From assembly GCA_031287135.1 (NCBI GenBank), contig JAITTK010000108.1:1-11370 (forward strand): a stretch of 11,370 nt of DNA. The letters are read 5' to 3'. Shown here piece by piece: positions 1 to 6,682 of this stretch (the stretch's first letter is position 1; every line of letters starts with the position of its first letter). The DNA is from Candidatus Methanoplasma reticulitermitis (lineage in GTDB: Archaea; Thermoplasmatota; Thermoplasmata; Methanomassiliicoccales; Methanomethylophilaceae). The translations under genes were made by a program, and so were the position numbers. The notes beneath the pieces are model-generated. The model was not told the origin of the DNA. It saw only the letters and a program-made list of their open reading frames with translations, and did no database searches.

Positions 1-427
1 ATTCTATGGCGGACTCGCCCAGATAATAGCGGGAATCTTCGAATTCAAGAAGGGAAATACCTTCGGAGCAACGGCATTCACATCATACGGGTTCTTCTGG
101 CTCACATTCGTGCTTATCAACACCGGATCAGTACCCGGAATGGTCGCCGCGGACAGCACATCCCTCGGGGCGTACTTCGCGATATGGGGTGTTCTGACGT
201 TGTTCCTGTTCATAGGGACCCTCAGAAGCAGCCGTGCGTTGCAGATGGTCTTCCTGACTCTGACGGTACTGTTCTTCGTCGTTGCGATCAAGGACCTGAC
301 CGGTATCTCCGGCATTGCATATGTCGCCGGGGCCATCGGTGTGGCATGCGGTGGAACGGCCATGTATACCGCATTCGGAGAGGTCTTGAACGAACAGTAC
401 GGAAAGACCGTGATGCCGCTGGGATGA
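1..427 (+). CDS. Acetate/succinate transporter, AceTr (GPR1/FUN34/YaaH) family, C-terminal part
   Basis: Partial gene running in from the left edge; the frame is open from base 2 and ends with TGA at 425-427. About 141 residues are visible. They begin with the family signature FYGGLAQIIAGIFEF, followed by GNTFGATAFTSYGFFW, and then show hydrophobic stretches consistent with the last four or so of the six membrane helices of this family. Members such as SatP/YaaH take up acetate or succinate, usually with protons, across the cytoplasmic membrane. The N-terminus, including the NPAPLGL-type motif, lies outside the window. A methanogen could use it to import acetate as a carbon source; that use is inferred. 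The gene converges on the glutamate synthase gene with 28 bases between the stops and no clear hairpin terminator. The family call is secure, the exact substrate is not. Confidence 0.88.
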   Translation, partial: FYGGLAQIIAGIFEFKKGNTFGATAFTSYGFFWLTFVLINTGSVPGMVAADSTSLGAYFAIWGVLTLFLFIGTLRSSRALQMVFLTLTVLFFVVAIKDLTGISGIAYVAGAIGVACGGTAMYTAFGEVLNEQYGKTVMPLG

Positions 428-455
428 CCTCATCCCAAACCCCTTACCTAATTTA

Positions 456-1895
456 TCATGCATGCCTTATGCCGGTGTTCTCGGATATCTCGCTGTCCGT
501 GGTACACAGATCATCCAAAGACAGGTCGTGGATGTCGTCTCGTCCTGTTATCCTTACGAAGTTTCTGAGTTCCTCCGCGGTGCCGTTCAGGAAATTAGCC
601 ACCCTCTGAGCTCCGACCTCTACGTCGAGTCTCTTCTCAAGTTCCGGATCCTGGGTGGCCACGCCCATCGGACATCTTCCCGTATTGCATATCCTGTATC
701 TCTGACAGCCCAGTGCCATCACCGCCGCCGATGCTGTGGCGACCGCATCCGCCCCCATCGCGATGGCCTTTGCGAAGTCTTTGCTCGTCCTCAGACCGCC
801 GGTTATGATCAGATCCTGATCCATCTTAAGGTCATCCATGCACCTTCTCGCTCTTGACAGCGCGTATACGGTAGGGACGGATGATGCGTCCTTCAGGAAT
901 TTCGGCGATGATGCGGTCCCCCCTCCCCTGCCGTCGATCGTTATGAAATCGCACCCCGATCGGGATATGAACTCGATATCCCTCTCGATGTGTCCGGCCG
1001 CTATCTTGACCCCCACGGGCTTGCCGCCGCTGGCTGATCTCAGCGCATCCACCATGCTCCTGAGGTCTTCGGGGGACTTTATCTCCTCGAACCTGGAGGG
1101 ACTCACTATGTCCTCGCCCACGGGTTTCCCTCTGAGCGCCGCGATCTGTTCGGTCACTTTCACTCCCGGCAGGTGACCTCCCATCCCGGGTTTGGTCCCC
1201 TGTCCGATCTTTATCTCGACCGCGTCCGCCGCTGCGAGTGTTTTCTTATCCGAACTGTACTTGTTGGGAACGTATTCCAGTATGTATCGGTAAGCCTGTT
1301 CCATCTCCCGGGGAAGCGCTCCGCCTTCTCCGCTCCCTATGGCCGTCCTTGCCATCGCCGAGCCTGCTGCCAGAGCCTCTTTCGCCCGTGACGAAAGGGC
1401 TCCGTAGCTCATATGCGAGACGAATACGGGCATCTCCATCACCATGGGTCTCTTCGCACTCTTGCCTATTACCGTTCTTATGCCGACCTCTTCGTCCCTG
1501 AGTTTCGGGAATGGGTCCAGCTGTGCGCCGAGAATCAGGATATCATCGAATTTCGGTACACTGTAAAGCGTGTCCATCGGCTCATATTCGGTTGTTCCGC
1601 TTATCGCGAGACGGTGTATCTGATCCATGACTCCTCCGTCCCTCTTTGCCAGCATACGGTTGACTCTGAGATCCTTTTCCGCGGCCCTGACTATGTTATC
1701 GCTCGCCTCCTCGACGGTATTGATATCCGATCCCGTGCCGGGAATTGGCTCTCCCCTCTCGTCTATGGATTCATAGGCTGACCTGGGAGAACCGCAGACC
1801 GGACATATCCAGTCACTCGGAAGTTCTGAGAAAGGCACCTTCTCGACAGATTCGTCGTATATCTCCTCGCATACTCTGCATCTGTAGACTGCCAT
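456..1895 (-). CDS. Rubredoxin-fused glutamate synthase FMN/[3Fe-4S] domain protein (GltB-like)
   Basis: 479 residues. Residues 1-40 are a rubredoxin-like iron site with two CxxC pairs (C6/C9 in YRCRVC and C31/C34 in WICPVCG). Residues ~85-450 form the FMN-binding glutamate synthase barrel, with the family sequences GEGGALP, KIGQGTKPGMGGHLPG and TIDGRGGGTASSP. C397, C403 and C408 (Cx5Cx4C, then PMGVATQDP) match the [3Fe-4S] ligands of glutamate synthase. The barrel reduces 2-oxoglutarate plus ammonia to glutamate. The glutaminase (class II amidotransferase) domain of bacterial GltB is absent, and no separate glutaminase or NADPH-oxidising subunit lies in the window. The rubredoxin may therefore feed electrons to the FMN/Fe-S centre (inference). 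The ATG at 1893-1895 has no good Shine-Dalgarno, but a TATA-like box lies 25 bases upstream, suggesting a leaderless transcript. The gene is divergent from larB. Similar annotated proteins are often called only 'glutamate synthase-related', so the reaction is less sure than the family. Confidence 0.9.
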   Translation of the reverse strand: MAVYRCRVCEEIYDESVEKVPFSELPSDWICPVCGSPRSAYESIDERGEPIPGTGSDINTVEEASDNIVRAAEKDLRVNRMLAKRDGGVMDQIHRLAISGTTEYEPMDTLYSVPKFDDILILGAQLDPFPKLRDEEVGIRTVIGKSAKRPMVMEMPVFVSHMSYGALSSRAKEALAAGSAMARTAIGSGEGGALPREMEQAYRYILEYVPNKYSSDKKTLAAADAVEIKIGQGTKPGMGGHLPGVKVTEQIAALRGKPVGEDIVSPSRFEEIKSPEDLRSMVDALRSASGGKPVGVKIAAGHIERDIEFISRSGCDFITIDGRGGGTASSPKFLKDASSVPTVYALSRARRCMDDLKMDQDLIITGGLRTSKDFAKAIAMGADAVATASAAVMALGCQRYRICNTGRCPMGVATQDPELEKRLDVEVGAQRVANFLNGTAEELRNFVRITGRDDIHDLSLDDLCTTDSEISENTGIRHA

Positions 1896-1916
1896 ATTTT
1901 ACGGATGAAGATACGG

Positions 1917-1926
1917 TTATAGAAAA
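1917..1926 (-). promoter_or_regulatory. Candidate TATA box (box A) for the GltB-like gene
   Basis: On the minus strand this reads TTTTCTATAA, centred about 25 bases before the ATG at 1895. That is the usual archaeal TATA-to-start-site distance, so transcription would begin at or next to the start codon. This fits the missing Shine-Dalgarno sequence. Judged by eye only. Confidence 0.45.
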
Positions 1927-2003
1927 TCTCCCCCGGACGATCGGTCTCAGTAGGAAGTATCAAAAGCACGTTCCCTAATTTAGTGTAGCTGAAGTACCGC
2001 GAA

Positions 2004-2014
2004 GAGGAAGAAAA
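2004..2014 (+). promoter_or_regulatory. Ribosome binding site of larB
   Basis: GAGG at 2004-2007 followed by a 7-base spacer leads to the ATG at 2015. This fixes the larB start and implies that the lar mRNA has a leader. The upstream promoter is less clear: TA-rich candidates are TATCAAAA (about 1959-1966) and TAATTTAG (1976-1983). The second would place the transcript start almost on the Shine-Dalgarno, so the first is preferred. Confidence 0.6.
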
Positions 2015-2788
2015 ATGAGCAATCCTTCAAAGAGAGACGATATCCTCGCTATCTTGCGACAGGTGGAATCCGGAACCATCTCCGCCGAGACTGCGTTCGA
2101 CAGGCTTAGGTTCGAACCTTTCGAAGACCTCGGATATGCAAAGACGGATCACCACCGTGCCCTTAGGCAGGGTGTCGGAGAGGTCATATACGGGCAGGGG
2201 AAGACCTCGGAACAGATAGCCGGTATACTCTCGAGTATGGGCGGACACGGCGGACACGATGTGCTGGTCACCCGCATCGGTGAGGACACAGCGGATCTCG
2301 TGATGAAAACGGGTATTCCCTTGAAGTACCATCCGGTGGCGAAACTCGGGATCGCGTTTCCTTCGGAACGTGTCGCCGGGAAGGGCCGTATTGTTATAGC
2401 CAGCGGCGGCACCAGTGATATATCCGTTTGCGAGGAGGCCGCCGTTACCGCGGAGGCTCTCGGCAACAATGTCATCAGGATGTACGATGTGGGGGTTGCC
2501 GGTCTGCACAGGCTGCTGGCACACATGGAGGAACTGACCTCGGCAAGGGTCATAATAGCGGTGGCCGGGATGGAGGGGGCACTTGCCAGCGTCATCGGGG
2601 GACTTGTCAGCTGTCCCGTCATCGCGGTGCCGACCAGCATCGGATACGGGGCTAATCTCGGGGGGATTTCGGCATTGCTCTCCATGCTGAACTCCTGTGC
2701 CTGCGGCGTGTCCGTGGTCAACATAGACAACGGGTTCGGAGCCGGCATCCTGGCCAGTCGCATAAATCAGATGGATGGGGCTTTATGA
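2015..2788 (+). CDS. larB: LarB, pyridinium-3,5-biscarboxylic acid mononucleotide synthase
   Basis: 257 residues, the usual LarB length. LarB carboxylates the pyridinium ring of nicotinic acid adenine dinucleotide (NaAD) with CO2 and releases AMP, giving pyridinium-3,5-biscarboxylic acid mononucleotide, the first committed intermediate of the nickel-pincer nucleotide. The N-terminal ~90 residues carry the family sequence FEPFEDLGYAKTDHHR and the rest is a PurE/AIR-carboxylase-like fold with GTSDISVCEEA, DVGVAGLHRL and VVNIDNGFGAG. The first cysteine of CACG (C228, with C230 beside it) is the best candidate for the catalytic cysteine known from the Lactobacillus enzyme to form a transient bond to the pyridine. 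It is the first gene of larBCE and overlaps larC by four bases (ATGA at 2785-2788). NadE, encoded 2.2 kb away, uses the same substrate. Confidence 0.95.
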   Translation: MSNPSKRDDILAILRQVESGTISAETAFDRLRFEPFEDLGYAKTDHHRALRQGVGEVIYGQGKTSEQIAGILSSMGGHGGHDVLVTRIGEDTADLVMKTGIPLKYHPVAKLGIAFPSERVAGKGRIVIASGGTSDISVCEEAAVTAEALGNNVIRMYDVGVAGLHRLLAHMEELTSARVIIAVAGMEGALASVIGGLVSCPVIAVPTSIGYGANLGGISALLSMLNSCACGVSVVNIDNGFGAGILASRINQMDGAL

Positions 2789-4023
2789 GGACACTTTACA
2801 TCGAATGCGGTATGGGGGCGGCCGGAGACATGCTCATGGCGGCGCTGTTCGAACTTACCGAGGACAAGGAAGGTTTCCTCCGGAAGATGAACGACATGGG
2901 CTTTGAGGGTGTCCGGGTCTGTGCGGAACCGTCGGTGAAGTGCGGGATAAGAGGCACATACATCTCGGTGACCGTCGGAGATGGGTCGGATGGGGAAACG
3001 GACATTGCGGAGATGCGGGACCACCGTCACCGGGATGATCATGAAAACGGACGGGGTCGTTCCGGCATGCATCGTATCGAGAAGCTGCTGTCTGCCGTTC
3101 CCGTCCCCGTTTCCGTCAGGGAACATGCCCTGTCGGTATATCGGACGATTGCGGAAGCGGAGAGCCACGTGCACGGATGCCCCGTGGACCGGATACACTT
3201 CCACGAGGTCGGAGATCTAGATGCCGTTACCGATATCGTGGGGGTCTGCCTGCTGATCGACGGACTTCGCATCCAACGGATCGTCGTCTCCCCGGTTAAT
3301 GTCGGCAGCGGCTGTGTCCGCTGTGCTCACGGGGTCCTCCCGGTCCCTGCACCCGCCACTGCGCATATCCTCCGGGGAGTGCCGTGCTACGGAGGGGAAA
3401 TAAAGGGGGAATTGTGCACGCCGACCGGTGCCGCGCTCCTGAAGCACTTCGCGGACGGGTTTGGCGCCATGCCGGAGATGAGGATAGAGAAGATCGGTTA
3501 CGGCATGGGAAAACATGATTTCGAGTCCGCTAACTGCCTGCGTGCATTCCTCGGGGATACACAGGACGCCGGCGGCATCAACGGATACGCGGCGGTGTTA
3601 GAATGCAATGTGGATGATATGACCGGGGAGGCTGTGGGTTTCGCCTGCCGGACGCTCATGCATGAAGGCGCGCATGACGTGTTCACATCCGCGGCGGATA
3701 TGAAGACGGACCGCCCGGGTGTCTTGCTGACCTGTATATGCGACACGGAGGAAGCGGATAAGTTCGCGGTGCTGATTCTTCGTTATACGACGACCTTCGG
3801 AGTGAGGAGGAGTGTCCTCGGCCGATACACGCTCGACCGCACGGTGCGGACAGAGCAGACCTCGTTCGGAGAGGTACGGGTCAAGACGGGTACCGGTTAC
3901 GGGGTGAAGAAAGCGAAACTGGAATACGGAGATACGGCTGAACTCGCAGCCGCCCGCGGCATTTCCGTCGATGAGATGGAACGCATGATATGGTCCGAAC
4001 TGAATGAGCGGGAGGAACGGTGA
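2785..4023 (+). CDS. larC: LarC, nickel insertion enzyme of the pincer cofactor (unsplit form)
   Basis: 412 residues in one continuous frame. LarC is a CTP-dependent cyclometallase that inserts nickel into the dithiolated pyridinium mononucleotide, forming the Ni-C bond of NPN. The N-terminal half begins LYIECGMGAAGDM and contains HFHEVGDLDAVTDIVG. The C-terminal half has LECNVDDMTGEAVGFA, MKTDRPGVLLTCI and TTTFGVRRSVLGRY, matching the LarC2 region. Between residues ~80 and 96 lies a charged, histidine-bearing stretch (H80, H82, H86, H96) where the family commonly has a His-rich, possibly nickel-binding loop. In Lactobacillus plantarum LarC is made from two frames by ribosomal frameshifting; here no shift is needed. 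The ATG overlaps the larB TGA, and its own TGA overlaps the start of larE. Confidence 0.94.
   Translation: MRTLYIECGMGAAGDMLMAALFELTEDKEGFLRKMNDMGFEGVRVCAEPSVKCGIRGTYISVTVGDGSDGETDIAEMRDHRHRDDHENGRGRSGMHRIEKLLSAVPVPVSVREHALSVYRTIAEAESHVHGCPVDRIHFHEVGDLDAVTDIVGVCLLIDGLRIQRIVVSPVNVGSGCVRCAHGVLPVPAPATAHILRGVPCYGGEIKGELCTPTGAALLKHFADGFGAMPEMRIEKIGYGMGKHDFESANCLRAFLGDTQDAGGINGYAAVLECNVDDMTGEAVGFACRTLMHEGAHDVFTSAADMKTDRPGVLLTCICDTEEADKFAVLILRYTTTFGVRRSVLGRYTLDRTVRTEQTSFGEVRVKTGTGYGVKKAKLEYGDTAELAAARGISVDEMERMIWSELNEREER
4011..4022 (+). promoter_or_regulatory. Ribosome binding site deciding the larE start
   Basis: GGAGG at 4011-4015 lies inside the 3' end of larC. Its spacing to the ATG at 4023 is 7 bases, while to the in-frame GTG at 4020 it is only 4. 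The ATG forms the common TGATG stop/start overlap with the larC TGA (4021-4023) and is therefore taken as the start. Confidence 0.65.
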
Positions 4024-4877
4024 TGGCCGCAGATGAGAAGCGCGACCTCCTGCGACGCTGTCTTGAGGAGATGGGCAGCGTTGCCGTAGCATTCTCCGGC
4101 GGAGTGGATTCCACCTTCCTGCTGAAGACGGCGCATGAGGTCCTTGGCGACAGGGCGATAGCTGTCACTGCACGGTCGTGCTCTTTTCCGGAAAGGGAAC
4201 TGAATGAAGCGATATCCTTCTGCAGGAACGAGGGCATAACACATGTCATATGCGACTCGGAGGAACTGGAGATAGAAGGGTTCTCGAAGAATACCGCTAA
4301 CCGATGCTATCTGTGCAAAAGCGAACTGTTCACCAAAGTGCGTGCCGTTGCGGAACGATATGACATGGCCTGCGTTGCGGAAGGCTCCAACAAGGACGAC
4401 GAGGGGGATTACAGACCCGGCATGATAGCGGTTGAAGAACAGGGTGTGAAAAGTCCGCTCAGATATGCGGGACTGCACAAGACGGAAATTCGGGAGCTGT
4501 CTCGGGAAATGGGTTTGCCGACGTGGAATAAGCAATCCTTCGCCTGCCTGTCATCCCGCTTCCCATACGGGATGGAGATAACACCGCAGCGTCTGGATAT
4601 GGTCGACAGGGCGGAACAGCTGCTGCTGGACCTTGGATTCGGACAGGTACGGGTACGCCATCACGGCGATATCGCGCGGATCGAGACCGATGAGGCGGGT
4701 TTCAGGCTTATGACGGACCCGTCCGTTCGGGAGAGGATCCACACCGGTATCAGGGAGATCGGGTTCACCTATGTCTCCCTCGATCTGATGGGGTACAGGA
4801 CGGGCAGCATGAACGCATCACTGTCAGAAGAGGATCGAGTACGGATGAGGATCACCCCAAACGGATTCATAAGGTGA
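4023..4877 (+). CDS. larE: LarE, ATP-dependent sulfur insertase (three-cysteine type)
   Basis: 284 residues from the ATG (285 if the GTG at 4020 is used). LarE adenylylates the pyridine carboxylates of the LarB product and converts them to thiocarboxylates, which LarC then metallates. The N-terminal PP-loop ATP pyrophosphatase motif SGGVDST is at residues 25-31. Cysteines C95 and C98 (NRCYLCK) and C175 (SFACLSSRFPYG) match the three-cysteine LarE type, which is reported to hold a [4Fe-4S] cluster carrying the transferred sulfur. The single-cysteine L. plantarum enzyme instead sacrifices its own cysteine sulfur. The three-cysteine reading rests on motif position, not on an alignment. It is the last gene of larBCE. 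Its stop is 6 bases from the 3' end of the opposing tRNA-Glu gene, with no terminator seen. No LarA lies in the window. Confidence 0.93.
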   Translation: MAADEKRDLLRRCLEEMGSVAVAFSGGVDSTFLLKTAHEVLGDRAIAVTARSCSFPERELNEAISFCRNEGITHVICDSEELEIEGFSKNTANRCYLCKSELFTKVRAVAERYDMACVAEGSNKDDEGDYRPGMIAVEEQGVKSPLRYAGLHKTEIRELSREMGLPTWNKQSFACLSSRFPYGMEITPQRLDMVDRAEQLLLDLGFGQVRVRHHGDIARIETDEAGFRLMTDPSVRERIHTGIREIGFTYVSLDLMGYRTGSMNASLSEEDRVRMRITPNGFIR

Positions 4878-4883
4878 AAATAG

Positions 4884-4956
4884 TGCTCCCATCGGGATTT
4901 GAACCCGAGTCGAAGCCTCGAGAGGGCTTCATGATTGGCCGCTACACTATAGGAGC
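4884..4956 (-). tRNA. tRNA-Glu (anticodon CUC)
   Basis: 73 bases, folded by hand. The acceptor stem is GCTCCTA with TGGGAGC (one G-T pair) and discriminator A. The D-arm region GTGTAGCGGCCAATCAT is typical of archaeal tRNA-Glu. The anticodon stem is AAGCC/GGCTT with loop CTCTCGA, giving CTC at positions 34-36, which reads GAG. The variable loop is CGAC. The T-arm is TCGGG-TTCAAAT-CCCGA. There is no intron and no encoded CCA (the following bases read CTA), so CCA is added by the nucleotidyltransferase. It lies between two convergent protein genes, 42 bases downstream of nadE on the same strand and tail-to-tail with larE. A short T-rich tract (CTATTTTC) just past the 3' end may end transcription. 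Confidence 0.96.
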
Positions 4957-4980
4957 TCAATCATGGCATTACTATGTTAC

Positions 4981-4990
4981 TAATAAAATT
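4981..4990 (-). promoter_or_regulatory. Candidate TATA box of the tRNA-Glu gene
   Basis: The minus strand reads AATTTTATTA, centred 28-29 bases before the tRNA 5' end at 4956, within the 42-base gap after nadE. This is the expected archaeal box A distance, so the tRNA probably has its own promoter. The same AT-rich tract could also help end the nadE transcript. Confidence 0.5.
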
Positions 4991-4998
4991 TTCTAATG

Positions 4999-5796
4999 TC
5001 AGGGGCCGTTGAAAGCTACATCTGGGCGCATGGCGGGCAGTATTTTGTGTCTCATTCTGCCGACCCGCTCCCTGATCTCGGATATCCTCATGATGCATAT
5101 TCCGGTCCGGTCTGCCATATCCGTGTCCGAACGACCTAGGTTTATACCGTTCAGTATGATATCCAGGTCATTGTATGTTATCCCCATCTCGCTCTCATCG
5201 GTCTGTCCTGTCCATAGCCCCGCGGTCGGCACCTTCTCCACTATGTCCCTCGGGACACCTATCAGTTTCGCGATCTGTCGTACCTGCGTTTTGTAAAGAT
5301 CTGCGATCGGCAGGATATCCGATGCCCCGTCACCGAATTTCGTGAAATATCCCATCATGCATTCGCTTCTGTTGGATGTTCCGGCAACCAGATAATTCAT
5401 GTCTCTGGCTCTGTTGTATAACACCGTCATCCTGCATCTCGATGATATATTACCGATCCCTAGGCGGTCGTCTGCGGCCAGAGAGAGCATCCCGGCGAAT
5501 GCGTCCACCGCGGGCTGTATCCCGATGCATTCATACCGTGTCCCCCAAAGCCGGCTGAGCGACATGGTCAGGTCCAGATCCGATGACGGCGTCACGGCGG
5601 AAGGCATGAACACGTTCATCACCCTCTCCGGGCCGACCGCGTCGGCACAGAGCTTGGCAGTCACCGCGGAATCGATACCGCCGCTCGCCCCGACGATCAG
5701 CCCTTCGCATCCAGACCCTTCCAGAGCATCGCCTATGAACTTAATGATCAGGTCCGCATCGTCCTTAGTGATCGTGTGGATTTCACCGGAGACCAT
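4999..5796 (-). CDS. nadE: NAD synthetase, ammonia-dependent (NadE)
   Basis: 265 residues, the length of the single-domain, ammonia-using NAD synthetases. NadE adenylylates NaAD with ATP and replaces AMP by ammonia, giving NAD, the last step of NAD synthesis. The ATP-pyrophosphatase motif SGGIDSA is at residues 38-44. LVAGTSNRSECMMGYFTKFGDGASDILPI and the stretch PTAGLWTGQTDESEMG are characteristic of the family. It has no glutaminase domain, so ammonia must come from free NH4+ or a partner; the divergent nitrilase-like gene 103 bases away is a candidate. Its substrate NaAD is also the LarB substrate. No strong Shine-Dalgarno precedes the ATG at 5794-5796, and a TATA-like box lies about 24 bases upstream, suggesting a leaderless message. 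Confidence 0.94.
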   Translation of the reverse strand: MVSGEIHTITKDDADLIIKFIGDALEGSGCEGLIVGASGGIDSAVTAKLCADAVGPERVMNVFMPSAVTPSSDLDLTMSLSRLWGTRYECIGIQPAVDAFAGMLSLAADDRLGIGNISSRCRMTVLYNRARDMNYLVAGTSNRSECMMGYFTKFGDGASDILPIADLYKTQVRQIAKLIGVPRDIVEKVPTAGLWTGQTDESEMGITYNDLDIILNGINLGRSDTDMADRTGICIMRISEIRERVGRMRHKILPAMRPDVAFNGP

Positions 5797-5814
5797 GCCG
5801 GAGTATCGCTCTGC

Positions 5815-5824
5815 TTTTATTAAT
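5815..5824 (-). promoter_or_regulatory. Candidate TATA box of nadE
   Basis: The minus strand reads ATTAATAAAA, centred about 24 bases before the nadE ATG. This is consistent with transcription starting close to the start codon. It lies in the 103-base divergent region shared with the nitrilase-like gene. Confidence 0.45.
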
Positions 5825-5863
5825 CATTCTCAGCCGGCCCTGATGTCGGTTCCCGCGGGACCC

Positions 5864-5875
5864 ATAAAGTATTAT
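5864..5875 (+). promoter_or_regulatory. Candidate TATA box of the nitrilase-like gene
   Basis: TAAAGTATTATG, centred about 30 bases before the ATG at 5900. No Shine-Dalgarno is visible between it and the start, so the leader would be only a few bases long or absent. Judged by eye. Confidence 0.4.
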
Positions 5876-5899
5876 GTCCATGTGTCCTGATGTCCATAT

Positions 5900-6682
5900 A
5901 TGGGAATCAGACTGGCATTGTGTCAATCCAAGGCCTCGGTCAATGAGGTCGGAACAAACCTCAACAAGATAATGAGCGTCATCTCCCAGAACCGGTCTGA
6001 TATGTATGTGTTCCCTGAATTGTTCCTGACCGGCTACGGTGCCGATTATGCATCCCTCCGTGACGAGGTTGAGTATGCCGTGGACAAGATAAAACTCTGG
6101 TGCATCGAGATGGATGTGGCCATCGTCCTAGGATCCCCGTCATACGGTACAGACGGGACCAGGAACTCCCTGTTGTTCATAACACCGGACGGAGTGACGA
6201 GATATGATAAACTGTATCTTGCGAGGTTCGGCATATACGGAGAGGACGGGTTCATACCCGGCCGGAAGCCGGAAACGGCCTCGTTCAGGGACATGGTCTT
6301 CGGGCTTTCGATATGTTATGATGCTTTCTTCCCGGAGATCTACCGGAACTATGCCCTGTCCGGTGCGGATGCCGCTCTTTGCATAGCGGCATCGGCGACC
6401 CCTTCCAGACCGTACTACGACCGGATCCTGCCTGCCAGGTCCCTGGAGAATGTCATGTACACCGTGTTCGTGAACAACATCGGGGACTTCGAAGGGGATG
6501 CCAGGCTATACGGGCATTCCCGGCTCGTCGGCCCTCTGGGGAACACGATAACCGAGCTTGGGGATGAAGAGGAGACAGTCTGCGTGTATCTTGACAAAGA
6601 TGTCATCGGCAACGCCAGGAAAGAAAGGAGGCACCTCGACGACCTCAGGAAGGACATCCGTTGGACTCCCGGCATATTTTAA
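5900..6682 (+). CDS. Nitrilase-superfamily carbon-nitrogen hydrolase (amidase-like)
   Basis: 260 residues, a single nitrilase domain. The Glu-Lys-Cys triad is visible: E40 in VFPELFLTGY, K104 in YDKLYLARFG and C139 in SICYDAFFPE. These cytoplasmic enzymes attack an amide or nitrile carbon through the cysteine and release ammonia. The substrate cannot be read from sequence. The gene is divergent from nadE, which lacks a glutaminase domain. In glutamine-dependent NAD synthetases a domain of this same superfamily supplies the ammonia, so a two-protein version is plausible (inference). Other possibilities are omega-amidase, N-carbamoylputrescine amidase or a general amidase. Its TAA stop overlaps the opposing cfbB stop within the palindrome TTAA (6679-6682). 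Confidence 0.9.
   Translation: MGIRLALCQSKASVNEVGTNLNKIMSVISQNRSDMYVFPELFLTGYGADYASLRDEVEYAVDKIKLWCIEMDVAIVLGSPSYGTDGTRNSLLFITPDGVTRYDKLYLARFGIYGEDGFIPGRKPETASFRDMVFGLSICYDAFFPEIYRNYALSGADAALCIAASATPSRPYYDRILPARSLENVMYTVFVNNIGDFEGDARLYGHSRLVGPLGNTITELGDEEETVCVYLDKDVIGNARKERRHLDDLRKDIRWTPGIF

Noticed and set aside
428..455. Hairpin terminator between the transporter and GltB-like genes
   Set aside because: Only 28 bases with a weak T-containing tract and no convincing stem.
2238..2256. Short direct repeat GGCGGACAC in larB
   Set aside because: It encodes GGHGGHD in a normal part of LarB; two copies of a codon group do not make a repeat element.
2149..2763. 204-codon open frame on the minus strand opposite larB
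   Set aside because: It is a shadow of larB: low-complexity Ser/Pro/Ala-rich composition, no recognisable domain and no start signal.
4020..4022. GTG as the larE start
   Set aside because: Possible, but only 4 bases from GGAGG; the next codon is an ATG at 7 bases in a TGATG overlap. The difference is one residue.
3897..4535. 212-codon open frame on the minus strand across larC and larE
   Set aside because: Antisense to two well-supported genes, with composition typical of an antisense frame and no family resemblance.
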